A DNA stretch of 64,000 bases from Rhodamnia argentea. Lineage: Eukaryota > Streptophyta > Magnoliopsida > Myrtales > Myrtaceae. Below, one piece after another: positions 53,110-64,000 of the stretch. Positions within the stretch are counted from its first letter, which is position 1, and each line of letters begins with the position of its first letter. Location: contig NC_063151.1 of NCBI RefSeq assembly GCF_020921035.1, positions 29,704,934 through 29,768,933 of the forward strand, in the 5' to 3' direction. The notes under the pieces are model-generated. The model did no database searches and was not told the DNA's origin. It was given only the letters and a program-made list of their open reading frames with translations. The position numbers were made by a program, and so were the translations under genes.

Positions 53110-56100
53110 ATGGCTGGAGGCGGCGCAACCGCTGGTTCGAGGGAGCTCGATCAGACGCCAACGTGGGCTGTCTCGGCTGTTTGCGCTGGCATCGTCTTGA
53201 TTTCCATCTTGTTGGAGAAGGTTCTTCATTCTGTGGGAACGGTAATGGATGGAACTCATTCTTGTTTGAAGTGTTTGGCATGGTCACGTGATGTGCATCT
53301 TTCCGTTCTCTTGCATTCTTGCGGTTCGGATTGGATCGCGGGCATAGCAAGATCTTCGTGAATTGGGAAGAAAGGAGATGTCATAGATTTGGGCATCTAA
53401 ATATACTTCTCCTGATCTTTCCTTTCTTCTTTTACCGAGCTTTGTTCGTCTTCGTATCGCTGTTTTCCTTATTGTTCATATTAGTAACTTATGTCCTGCA
53501 CCCAATAGATATTTCGTAGAAAGCGCAAGGCGGCCATGTTAGAAGCTCTCGAGAAGCTGAAGGGAGGTGAGGCAACTGCTTCTACTTGCTTCTTGACATT
53601 ATGCTTTTAGGCTTTCCCATTGTACACCCGTATTATATGTTAATTGGGTTTTCTTTTCCAATTTGCAAAATTTGCTTGTGCAGCCACTTAATCTGGTTTT
53701 AATGCTGCAGAACTCATGGTTTTGGGATTTATTTCGCTGCTATTGACATTCGGGCAAAACTACATAACTAGAGTCTGCATTCCAGAACGTGCGGCAGATA
53801 CGATGTTACCGTGCCCCCTTGCTCGCACTAGTCATTATGGAGGTAACGAGGCTGGCGAGAAGGGGGGAGAAGGAGGAGATGTAGCAGAAGCAGGAGGAGG
53901 AGGAGGAGGCAGCGACAGCAAACATCACCGTCGGCTCCTCTGGTATGCGCATAGGATGTTGGCGGCTGACAGTGGAGGCGCAGGTTGTAAAGCAGTAAGT
54001 ATGATTTGGTAATAGTGCTTCGAGGGTTTGTGTTGGACTATTTTCAGTGTATAACTTTCTTGCCTAAATTGGATAAAGTATGAGTGTGCCCAAATATGAT
54101 TGGGCAAAAGTATGGAGGCAGGGCAATCACACGTTATAATTTGGTTCATTGAAAGGTTGATCATTTGAAACAAGAAGAAACATGATTTTAAGGAAAGTGT
54201 ATTACAAATTATGATGCTTACATCATGCTCCTTTGTTTTGGACTTTGTCATTCATCTCATTTAATGACCTATCGTCTATATAAAATTTTGGGACAATATT
54301 TGAGCACCGTTTCTTAAAATTTGGATGGTATCTTGGCACATGTTCAAGTTCTTTTCTTTTTTCATCATGCCCTTAATCTAGTTAGTAAATTGAGTATCCG
54401 AGTCACTGCACTGGTTTTACCCCTGAGCAATTGTCTCTCTGGTCTGTCACAGGTATGACAGCATTAGCTCTCCATTTCCATGAAAAACACTAGCTCTTTT
54501 CTGCAAGAGCATTTTCTGGAAATGGTTGTTTCTAAATTGTGATCAGTCTTTCAATTCTGTCTTAGTTTCTTGTGCAGATTGCAAGATCTTAAAATACCAA
54601 TTGCTTACCATATGCACGAAACTTTTCTCCTAGATCTTTACTAATATAGTTGTCTTATTGTAGGGGTACGTGTCAATGGTCTCCGTTAATGCGTTGCATC
54701 AGTTACACATTTTCATTTTCTTTCTAGCAGTGTTCCATGTTCTATATAGCGCGGTGACCATGGCACTTGGAAGATTGAAGGTGATAAAAGAATCTGAAAA
54801 TTCACAATGTAGTCCACTTTCTAAACTTTAAACAATCCTAAGGAGCGAATGCGAATTTTCTTGATGCAGATTCGCGGATGGAAGGAGTGGGAGCGGGAGA
54901 CAATGAACGATTTTGAGTTCTTGAATGGTATGAAAGTGGACTTTGGTTATTCCGAATGTGGAATCTGTATTCTCCCCTGATTGAAAGCATAAAGCTCGTG
55001 GACACTTGCATAGCTGCTGGTTTTTCCCCATAGAATCATCAAAGAGTTCCATATTTGGGCTGAATAATGGAGGTCTTTTCATGCTTTTCCAGATCCTTCA
55101 AGGTTTAGGCTCACCCATGAGACGTCGTTTGTCAGAGAACACAGTCACTTAGGAAACAAGACACGATTTCTCTTCTATATCGTACGTGATTTTTGCAGCA
55201 TTTTCTCATCCCATTGTTAGCTTTTCGCTTCAGAAAAGTTGGAAATGGATGTATTGATCTTGAAGATAGTTCTGGAGAGTTAATGAAAGATCATCTCGTA
55301 CAGGTATGCTTTTGGCGGCAATTTTTCCGGGCAGTTCGCAGGGCCGACTACTTGACCATGAGACATGGATTTGTTACTGTGAGTTCCCCCGAAAACCACT
55401 TCGGTCCATATTTTTCATCCTCGCGAATTATTTATTATCTTCTAACAGGTTCATTTAGCACCAGGGAGCAAATTCGATTTTCAAAAGTACATAAAAAGGT
55501 CACTAGAAGATGACTTCAAAGTAGTGGTGGGAATCAGGTAATGCATCGGAACGCCTACATCTTTGTACAAGGTCTCTTGCTCCGTATGCTTCGGCAAGTC
55601 TTCAAGTATTCTCACTGTCTGATGTAGTGCTACCGTTGTTTTGACAGTCCGCTTCTGTGGGCTTCTGTAGTGATCTTCCTACTTCTAAATGTCCACGGTA
55701 AAGTTCCTCTCAATCAAATTAAAAATAGCATTACTATAAATTTAAGCTTCTGTTTAGTCTAAGTTTAGGAGTTCCTTCATAACCATTTCACTCTTTCCAG
55801 GTTGGCAAGCTATGTTTTGGCTGTCTATTCTACCTGTAGTGGTAAGAAATTTTTTGACAGCAAATGTTTGTTATGTTTGACTATTGGAAGAAGCCTTGCT
55901 TTCTTTTGTTTTGCTATGTTTGAGATATCATTTTTGTACTTTCTTGAAGGTGATCTTAGCCGTCGGGACGAAATTGCAATCTATCATAACACAGATGGCT
56001 CTAGAGATCCAAGAGAGACATGCTGTAGTTCAAGGGATACCCCTTGTACAAGTCTCTGACCGGCATTTTTGGTTTGGTTGGCCTCAGTTAGTGCTATATC

Positions 56101-57344
56101 TAATCCATTTCGTCCTATTTCAGGTAATAAATTTTCCTTATATGGAAGTTGGGATTATTGGACAGTAGTGATTGAGTTCAACAAATGTTTAGATGCGACC
56201 TGCTCACTTGCACATCTACAATGACACTGCAATGGGCATGGGGTGGGTTTGGTTCAGCTTTTCCAAAGCCCATAATGTTATTGTATTGTTCTTGTTCTCA
56301 TTAGCCATTCATTTCTTTAATACTATCCTTTGGGGAGATTTCCTCACTAGTTTGTACATTCTGTGCAGAACGCATTCGAGATTACCTACTTCTTTTGGAT
56401 TTGGGTAACTAATGAAGTCTGATTTCTAACCATTGAGTTCATTTATTTTGGAGTTGGTTTTTCTAAATCTTCGTCTTGATGCAGTATGAATTCGGTCTGA
56501 AATCCTGTTTTCACGACAATTTTACTCTTGTCTTGATAAGGGTCGCACTGGGGTAAGCAAGTATAATTTTGTATATGATTTCCATCTCAGTAAGTAAGAA
56601 CCAAGCTGTTCCAAAAGTATTCGTTCAAGCTTACTAGGTAATTTGCATGCAAATGATTGAACAATGAACGATAGCTTTAATCTCACAGGGTTGGAGTCCA
56701 AATTCTCTGCAGTTACAGCACACTCCCCCTATATGCTCTTGTCACTCAGGTACGCGACCACTGCCGCATCCCTTCATATCAACTGGTGCTAGCTGAATGT
56801 GTTCCTTCCCATTTTTTTTAGGCAGATTTTACAGTAGACACAAAACAAAAAGCAAACTCAGGAGAGTTTTAAGAGTCAGGAAATAGTCTCACGTTGTCTA
56901 AAATGCAAATGGTTGCGTGCTTGCCATAATCTCTGCCATATATTGCATTAAGAAGACAAGAAAATTGCTAATCATGTATGCATTTTCCCCGTCATTTGGG
57001 AATATCAGATGGGATCGACCATGAAGAGATCAATCTTTGACGATCAAACTTCAAAAGCTCTGAAACAGTGGCACAAGAATGCCTTAAAGAAGAAGGCTGA
57101 TGGGAAAGCGGAACTTCCCACTAGGACTCTGGGTGGAAGCCCTGGAGACTCGCCCGAGCATTCACCAACACATGCACAACAACCTCATCCTAGAAACATC
57201 CGTCCGTCAGATAATGACACGCCGTCTCTGGACAACAATGCAGCAAGCATCACAGCTAGTGTGGATGTTCCTAGGGAACGCAATCCCCAGAATAATGACA
57301 AAGGCTTTCCGTTCGGTCAGCATGATCTACTATCTGGTCCTTAG
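53110..57344 (+). CDS. MLO: MLO-family seven-transmembrane protein, copy 2 (clade I-like)
   Basis: Fifteen exons: 53110-53241, 53509-53566, 53711-53994, 54664-54780, 54870-54927, 55093-55181, 55304-55378, 55449-55537, 55648-55697, 55801-55841, 55950-56123, 56369-56404, 56485-56552, 56689-56749 and 57009-57344, giving 555 residues. All junctions are canonical and in phase. Landmarks: [20 protein letters not shown] (TM1), [20 protein letters not shown], the cysteines of the first outer loop, [53 protein letters not shown], and a calmodulin-binding helix [14 protein letters not shown]. The first loop carries a Gly/Glu-rich insert (about residues 90-110). Motifs suggest the MLO4/11/14 group, linked to root tropism in Arabidopsis, but this is from memory. 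Compared with copy 1 it has one extra intron (after 56552). Confidence 0.94.
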
Positions 57345-58029
57345 ACATATAATTTGCTTCGACAGTCTGCAATTTTCTTCCACAAACTGCGAGCATGCTG
57401 AGAATCATCTTGGATGTCCTCCAAAGTCGAGAGTGGATCTTTGTTATGGTTGTGGGGGTGTCCTTGTTTCTTGATTAGGTACTGTTTATCCCACAAACTG
57501 ATAAAAGGGGAAGTCGACGCATCATCTGTTGAGCCACATGCCTTGTTTCTGCATCGGCTTAAAGTACTTTCCGAAGCACGAAAGGACCCAGGAACCGAAT
57601 CTTGTAGGTAGTATTCTCAAAATTTTGTGTACAATTGTCGAATGGTCTGTACGGTACCGACTACCAAGTCCTGCTCCCCAGTCAGCACCTGATTGTGCAA
57701 ATGTGTTGGAAAGTTGGTTCTCTTGCTTATTTATGACTTGATCAGAGAATGTGAAGCCTGTAAATTACATTACTTGATGGTTTGAGTATATATTCACGCG
57801 ACTCCAACTTTATGTGTCATTCCTCTGTAGTCTGTACCTCACTCGTTGTGCGTGTCGTTAATTGTCCGCATCGCATGCTTATCTTGCATCGAGTCCAGTT
57901 ATGCTCGTTATTTTGTTAGTAGCAGCATGATCACTCGTGATAAATCATCTTTTGTCCTCATAGTCTAAAATGAAGACGCATCCAATTTTTTAAGAATCGA
58001 GAAACTTGATAGATGATATTACGGCAAAT

Positions 58030-58290
58030 TATAATCTGAAGGGATAAAGAGACAAATGATTCATAAACTTTAACTTAGCATGTAATGTTAAGAGATTACG
58101 TCGAATAAATTAGAAATTTGAAAACCTCATTACATATTAAGTTATAATTCATATATCATAATGAATAAATTATAAGTCAGAGACAGCATTATATGTTGAA
58201 CCAAAGTTTAGAAATTATTTGTCTCATATTTCCTTAAAAAAATAGAAAGTTTAGAGAAAATTATAAACTCAGAAACACCATCACACATTT
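58030..58290. repeat. Dispersed repeat family 2, copy D
   Basis: Units such as CATAAACTTTAACTTAGCATG, GAATAAATTAGAAATTTG and GAATAAATTATAAGTCAGAG follow the same plan as the other copies. It ends about 45 bases from the tRNA-Trp gene. Confidence 0.45.
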
Positions 58291-58334
58291 CAACCAAAAT
58301 ACAGCCCCTTATTCAAATGAAAAATGGTGGGAAT

Positions 58335-58406
58335 TGAACCCGACGTGAATCGAACACGCAACCTTCTGATCTGGAGTCAGACGCGCTACCATTGCGCCAC
58401 GGATCC
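58335..58406 (-). tRNA. tRNA-Trp (CCA)
   Basis: A 72-nt cloverleaf on the minus strand: acceptor GGATCCG pairs with CGGGTTC (with G-U pairs), box A is TGGCGCAATGG, the anticodon arm TCTGA-CTCCAGA-TCAGA gives CCA, and box B is TGTTCGATTCA. No intron is present. Confidence 0.96.
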
Positions 58407-58586
58407 ACGGATGGAACATGGTCTGCCTGAATGTTATCTCAATCTGTCCAAAATCTGGTGACCGAAGTGACCTATCTCGCTGCTTTTGCAATGGAAAATC
58501 AAGAACCCTAAAAGCTCTCCCTCCCCGTAGCAGCAATCATGACGCCTTCCCAGACCCATCTTCACTCTCGTCATGCCCTATCCGAC

Positions 58587-60721
58587 ATGTCCATGGTTTG
58601 GTGCCTTCACATTCCTTCAGTCTCTCTTCAGGTGGCGTACGCGTCGCGGTTGCATGATTCTTGGCATCTTTTTGGTTCTGAATTTCTCTCTTCCCTGAAA
58701 AGTTTTTTTGACTGCGTGTGGGTTTGTGTTGTACAGCCTTGCGCCTGCGTTTTGAAGCGCCGGGTTTTCTCGAATTTGAGAATGGAGTTCGGGTTGAGTC
58801 GGGAGAATGTGAGGTGGAATGTGGTTAGATCCAACAAAAGGGTCGTGCTGAGAGCGATTGCGAATCCAATGAGCTCTAGCGAGCCCAAGCCTGACCAAGA
58901 AGAGGTCGTTGAATCAGAGAAAGGAGACCCACTTGCTAAATTCCATGGCATTGTCACGTCTTTGCCACCGGTTGTTTATGTGGTAATCTCTCTCTCTCTC
59001 TCTCTCTCTCTGGGGTTGCTTCAGTGCTTAAGGAAGAAGCGCGAGTGAACGCACGGAAAAAAATGAAATCGTTTGCTGTCTGCACTTGTTAGAACTCCAA
59101 CGATGCTGTTTGTTGTTGTAAAAGCTTTCTCGTTATGTGGTAAATGAATAATCTGAAATGTTGAGTTTGTCTCTTCTGGTTGTTGGAACTTGCATTGGTT
59201 TATCTGTGATTGGAACTGTCTTAAAAAGACATGTTTTGGGTAGGTTTGGCTTAACTTAGTTTGCTTGCTTGTTCTGTTAAGAGAGTTGAGGCGTTCAATC
59301 TAATTGCTTTGTGGGTGCTGTTTTTGCCCATCAGATGAAAAGAAAGTCTCTTGCTGGATTTGCTTTTGGGTTATGCATTGTGACTGCATTTGTGTTCATT
59401 GCCGTGAGAGTCTTCGCAGCGAGGAAGGCAAACTATAATCGTTCAGGCTCTGTAGCTGATCTTGTGAGACGTGGGCAGTTGAGATCTGATAGAAGAGGCA
59501 TGTATGATTACTAATCCTCTGATTCCTTTTCCTGGCACATCTCTTTTGTGCATTCATCTCTGGATTGTGTATGTCTCTGTACCATTTAGTTTGCTTTTCG
59601 CTTCATCATCATATGTTTTAACATCCCCTGTGGTTTTCATTACAGCACCAGGCCCCTCAAATATGACGATCCATTCAACAACCCACTAGTCAAAGTTGGT
59701 AAGAGAAACTCGACCCTCGAGATGTGTGGAAAGGTTTATCGGTTGGCTCCAGTTACTCTTACTAAGGAGCAACAAGCAATCCATAAGAAGAGAAGGTCAC
59801 GGGCTTATCAGTGGAAGAGGCCCACCACGTTTCTGAAAGAAGGTGATATGATACCTCCTGATGTCGATCCTGACACGGTAAGGTGGATTCCTGCAAATCA
59901 TCCTTTTGCAACCACTGCCAGCGACATAGATGAGGACTTGGCACAAACTAATGTGTATCAGAAGCATGGCGTCCCCTTCCGCATACAAGCTGAACATGAG
60001 GAACTGCAAAGAAAACTGGAAGCTCTACAGATGGTGAGCACCATTTCTCCATGTCATTCAGTTAACCGTTCTGTTGTTGATCATAGACTTTCTTATTTGC
60101 ATGTTGCAAATGATCATCTTCAGTTCGTGTTCCCGGTTTTGTGTTCTGCTTGCTTTAAACACAGTATGTATTTATAAGTGTGATCATGCCATTCTATTGT
60201 GCTCACTGCTTGGGTCCATGCTAAAAATGACTCAACTCTAATCAGTCTCATGGGAAAATTAGATTTTTCATAAAATGAGTTATGTGTCAGATCTCAACGT
60301 TTCTTAGTCTTTTTTTCTTTTTTATGTATTTGTATTTCTTTGGTAGATTTTTTGGATTCTTGTTTTGTTGAATCTTCTTGTTGTGCTGTGTCCAATCTAC
60401 ATACATGAAGATCAAGACAAATCTACATATATGAATTCACTCAGTCACAAGGGGAATGCGCTGCCTCTGCGGTTTTTATACATCATCTTGTTTGATGTAT
60501 CCATTTACTTGTGATTGTTACAGGAACAGAAACTGGATAAACTGGTAATTGATCGGAAGAACACCCAGGATTTTGAAAGACCCTTAAAATTTCCAGCGTC
60601 TCCACTAGACGGTGAGCAGAATGCCTCACATGATCAATCATCAAATTCTTCCGAATCAGCGCACTCATCTTCAAGTCCTTCTATCAGCCAACCATCCGCT
60701 GAGGAAATTCAAAAGCAGTAG
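58587..60721 (+). CDS. MCD1: MCD1-like plastid division site protein
   Basis: In Arabidopsis, MCD1 (At1g20830) is an inner-envelope protein that places the FtsZ ring during chloroplast division. Four exons: 58587-58982, 59335-59501, 59646-60033 and 60524-60721, 382 residues in consistent phase. The N-terminus looks like a transit peptide; FAFGLCIVTAFVFIAVRVFA in exon 2 is the single membrane segment. SVADLVRRGQLRSDRRG follows, then a conserved block including DPFNNPLVKVGKRNS, RRSRAYQWKRPT, DVDPDTVRWIPANHPFATT and GVPFR. A charged helix (AEHEELQRKLEALQM) may be a coiled coil; the end is Ser-rich. An upstream in-frame ATG at 58539 exists; 58587 was preferred because MSMVW looks like the family start, but the choice is not firm. 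Its neighbour order matches Arabidopsis. Confidence 0.85.
58986..59011 (+). repeat. CT microsatellite at the start of MCD1 intron 1
   Basis: About 12 CT units begin four bases after the GTAATC donor of intron 1. The open frame continues through it (Leu-Ser repeats), but the splice joins VVYV directly to MKRK in frame. Confidence 0.9.
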
Positions 60722-60875
60722 GCTTCTCTCTAGAGCGTGCTTTCATTTTTTTGCTGAAAGGAGCTGAGATTTGGGAAAAGAACAGAAACGTAAGCTGGTT
60801 GTAAATTCAATGATTTTGTATCAACGTAAATATCCTTACATCGATGTGCGTTATTGCATCTATTTGGAATGCCCT

Positions 60876-60926
<51 letters not shown>

Positions 60927-61353
60927 TCACTTGTTCTTTCTCGTAAAATAAAATGCGCATGGAAATGCTTCAAGCTAGATTGGTATCTGAGCTTTCTGAT
61001 CATCTTTGCTCTTGTCAAATCATGAATTGTTTGGTTACGTACACCGTGATAACATCACTCTTGGCATGATCATACGACAGTTTGCAGGAAAAAGACACCT
61101 TTTGGCTGGAACTCAGGGCACATACTAGCATTGTAGGTATTGCCCCCTGCAAGTAAAGGACGTGCCAAAAAAATCTTTGCTTTATGCATCGTAATACAAA
61201 ACAAGAAGTTCATAGCAAATATGATAGTAGCCTTGAAGCCATCACATACTTTACTCTCAAAGTAGTTATGACCCCCTAAATCCTCTGAGGAGGGCTCTCT
61301 CCTCCAGAACCTAAAAGAGGAGTAAATACAGATGAGAGGCTGATTGCTTTGAA
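60722..61353. other. Interval between the MCD1-like and sugar transporter 3' ends
   Basis: The two genes converge. The left half is the MCD1-like 3' UTR with a CT microsatellite; the right half is the transporter 3' UTR. No gene is seen. Confidence 0.5.
60880..60918 (+). repeat. CT microsatellite in the MCD1-like 3' region
   Basis: About 19 perfect CT dinucleotides about 160 bases after the stop codon. It is likely to vary between individuals. Confidence 0.95.
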
Positions 61354-61933
61354 TCACTCATTTTTCGCAGCAGCTTTTTGCTTTGCTCCGACGGCAAAGA
61401 ACTCGGTGATGACTTCAAGAGGCATGCCTTTGGTTTCAGGAACTTTCAAAAAGACAAAGACCCAAGATATGACACACACAACGGCATAAATGCCGAAGAT
61501 GCCGGCTAAACCGATTGAATCAAGCAACACAGGCAGCGTGTCAGTCACAATGATGTCTCCCATCCAGAAGACTAACGCACATATTGCGATGCAGAGACCG
61601 CGCACCCTTGTGGGGAATATCTCGGAGCACAGGATATTTGGAATAGGACCATAAGCCATCATGAAGCAGCAGAAGTAGACCACCACACAAATGGTTGCCA
61701 TCAAGGAAGTGACCACCGAGCTAGAATCCACCAGTTCGACGATTACTAATACTACAAGTGTCACCACAAGCACCGGAATCGTAGTCAAAAGGAGCGTCCT
61801 GCATCAAGGCAAATTGATTGATTGGAACACCTCCGAAAATAAAGGGAGAAAAGTTGGAACATCTCAGTATTTCATAAAATTATAGAAGAATGTACATATG
61901 CCATCAAGTCCAGTGCCCTGTTCCTCCAAAATC

Positions 61934-62015
<82 letters not shown>

Positions 62016-63591
62016 GTTTACCTTCTTCCAGAGGTATCCATAAGCCTCATGCCCACAGCTATACATGGTAGCATTAAGAAAGTCGTAAATGCACTAATAA
62101 GAAACGACGCGGAGTCTGAGCTTAGCCCTAGGTCTGCAAGAAGATCTTCAACACCAGCCTCTTCAAGAATTTGAGGAGTGTAGTAGAGAACTCCATTTAT
62201 TCCAGAAAACTGTATATAAGCGTGTCAGCAATGCTTCAATATCAAAATTCATGATCCCATTTATACATGCTAATTAAAACAAGAAAAGCTTTGACTTGTC
62301 GCAATTTGCCATTGAGCAAGGACCAAATACGAAGATCCAGACAAATCACAGGGTCATTTACTTGATCCCAGAACTGGATCAAACAATGGAAGATGGATGC
62401 CTACAGACTACTGCAAACATAGAGAATGCATATTACCATCGGGTTAATGACTCCATGTCCCCGGAATAAGAAGGCTTAATCATAGTGCAGATTACATTGA
62501 TCAATGGTGTTAAGAAAATTCTCATGAAAAACCTTTGTTTAGGTCTATTGTTACCTAAATGTTGCCACGGTGAGAACTTAGAAAAAAAAAAAATAGCAGC
62601 AAGCAATGGACCTAAATGAAACCACATGATACCTGTTGAAGTAACTGGATTCCCATCCCAACAAATAATGCATGCTTCACTCCTGGTTCAAGAAGAGCAG
62701 CCCAAATTGGACCCTTCGAGGCAGTTTCAGAAGGATGAACCATGGCAGGTCCTAGTGGATGCTGATCCATAAGTTCCTTCGAATACAAAGCAGGCTGGCT
62801 AACTAAAGCAGCAGCTGGGACAAATTCATCTTCAGCAGGGTAATCAATCCCAGGAAGCGAAACAAGGGAACCACGTCGGGACCCCGGAGCTCCCTCCTCT
62901 CGCAAATAGATTCTCTTAAATCCTCCCTCTTTTTTCCCATCCTCGCCTTCTCTCTCAGTCCATTTCCACGCCAGCTGCCAGCCGCCACCAATCCCTGTGC
63001 TTCCGGCCTGCTCCCCTGTTCCTTGCATCAGACTACTGTGGCGCCTTGTACTCAAAATACTCCCTTGTGAAGCACGAGGGCCCACTTCCTTCTCAATGCT
63101 TGTTGTTTGGCGGGAGATCAGTGGACTATGCAAATTCTCATCGGAGTCCCCTCCACCAGCATCTGAAGCATAATCCTCGCCTTCTTCCCTTTGCACACTC
63201 TCTTCGTCCCACTCCTCGTCTTTAACATGAGGGTCTGCTGTTGTACTAAACATGCTGCCGAAATTAGGGAAAAGCATGCTTTTCATGCTTCCTGTCTGGG
63301 GAAGCTTTTCGTGGACACTGCCAAAAAGAGTAACTAGAGGGTCCATAAGAGGCATGCTTTGGTTCGTCATGGTTCCCTGACGGGAAATAAGGGCAAGAGA
63401 ACTCTGTCCAGCCCCAGGTTTAGCGACCCAGGAGAGACCTTCTTCAGGTCCATATAATTTGATCCTGCCTTTTTCAGCGGATGGCTCATGATCATCAACT
63501 CCATCAGCCTCATCAGCTGGACCTATCATGTATTCTTCTATTGATGTTTCACCACCAATTCCAAGACCTTCAACTAATAGAGCCATCTCTC
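61354..63591 (-). CDS. TST: Tonoplast sugar transporter (TST/TMT), 3' part
   Basis: A proton-coupled sugar importer of the vacuole membrane, major facilitator superfamily. Three exons are visible: 62633-63591, 62022-62209 and 61354-61798; the N-terminal exons lie beyond the right edge. The first is the hallmark long acidic, Ser-rich cytosolic loop between TM6 and TM7 (starting EMALLVEGLGIGGETSIEEY), 300-odd residues with many candidate phosphorylation sites. TM7 to TM12 follow, with FSGINGVLYYTPQILEEAG, RLMDTSGRR, the ICSEIFPTRVRG-like signature (LCSEIFPTRVRGLC) and PETKGMPLEVI near the end. The protein stops after KQKAAAKNE. It is closest to the Arabidopsis TMT1/TMT2 group. Phases agree (the 188-nt exon joins RR to TLLLT). 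Confidence 0.95.
61935..62013 (+). repeat. Compound GT/GA microsatellite in a transporter intron
   Basis: About 28 GT units are followed by about 10 GA units. On the transporter strand this is a TC then AC tract that begins about 8 bases after the splice donor of the 188-nt exon. Confidence 0.97.
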
Positions 63592-64000
63592 CTGTAAAAT
63601 ATTTCAGCAAGATCTATGAATAAAAGAGGTTATGATATTCATCTCATGAAAGAACGACAGGTACAATGGAAATACTAATCTCCAAACAATTCAGCCTAGG
63701 AAAGGAGGGCATGCCAGACCCAGTACAAAATGTCAGAACGTCTATATTGGCCAAGCTGATTAATTGATGCTTTTTTATCTACCCTAGAATTGACTTCATC
63801 GGCAGGAAAAGCCTATTTCCACTAAATGCATTTTATGTTGCAGAACATCTGCCTGCATCAAGGCTAGATGTGTATGTCAGATTATAACAATTATGAATCC
63901 CCAGCGCATAAGTCATGGCCTGTCGTGGAGCCAAGTGAATCACTTGTAGATGATCCATCTTCAAGCCTCCCGCTGCATTGGAATTCCACATTCGCAATGA
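63592..64000. other. Intron of the sugar transporter gene at the right edge
   Basis: Just upstream of the loop exon (acceptor TTTACAG) on the minus strand. No further transporter exon is recognisable before the window ends, so this is probably intron. Confidence 0.5.

Larger units (their letters stand above)
57345..58586. other. Interval between MLO copy 2 and the MCD1-like gene
   Basis: It contains the MLO 3' UTR, a repeat family 2 copy and the tRNA-Trp gene. The region 58407-58586 is the likely promoter and leader of the MCD1-like gene, only about 180 bases from the tRNA. Confidence 0.5.

Overview
This is a nuclear window from a dicot plant. The genes are split by many introns, the intergenic DNA is AT-rich, the tRNAs are of nuclear type, and every protein belongs to a plant family. 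Dispersed AT-rich repeats, some with a GC-rich core, look like those of Myrtaceae (Eucalyptus and relatives); that placement rests on memory and is only an inference.

Layout: a single-exon PPR gene (443-1933, -); 6 kb of gene-free, repeat-like DNA; an HMGB chromatin protein gene (8698-10059, +); a 28-exon FANCJ/BRIP1-type DNA helicase gene (11882-23875, -); a repeat-rich gap; a GLR3-type glutamate receptor channel gene (27927-32397, +); a GH17 beta-1,3-glucanase with an X8 domain (34517-36143, -); a small plastid envelope protein (38201-40042, -); an MLO gene (41336-44871, +); a DHHC protein S-acyltransferase (46273-51603, +); tRNA-Asp (52001-52072, +); a second MLO gene (53110-57344, +); tRNA-Trp (58335-58406, -); an MCD1-like plastid division gene (58587-60721, +); and the 3' part of a tonoplast sugar transporter gene (61354-63591, -), which runs off the right edge.

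Exon models were built by hand from splice sites and reading-frame phase. They close without conflict for FANCJ, GLR, MLO copy 2, the acyltransferase, MCD1 and the envelope protein. Three genes have a defect. HMGB has a 44-nt exon where 45 is needed, at a run of six G. MLO copy 1 lacks a normal GT donor at intron 1 and has GG instead of AG at the intron 5 acceptor. The glucanase loses its expected C-terminal exon next to a repeat.

The genes do not form one pathway. HMGB, FANCJ, MCD1 and the sugar transporter appear in the same order as their Arabidopsis counterparts on chromosome 1 (from memory, about At1g20690 to At1g20840), which suggests an old conserved block widened by extra genes and repeats. 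I found no CRISPR array, no intact mobile element and no clear new biological system. The most useful leads are the splice and frame anomalies, a stop-free in-frame GLR intron, and two repeat families shared across the window.
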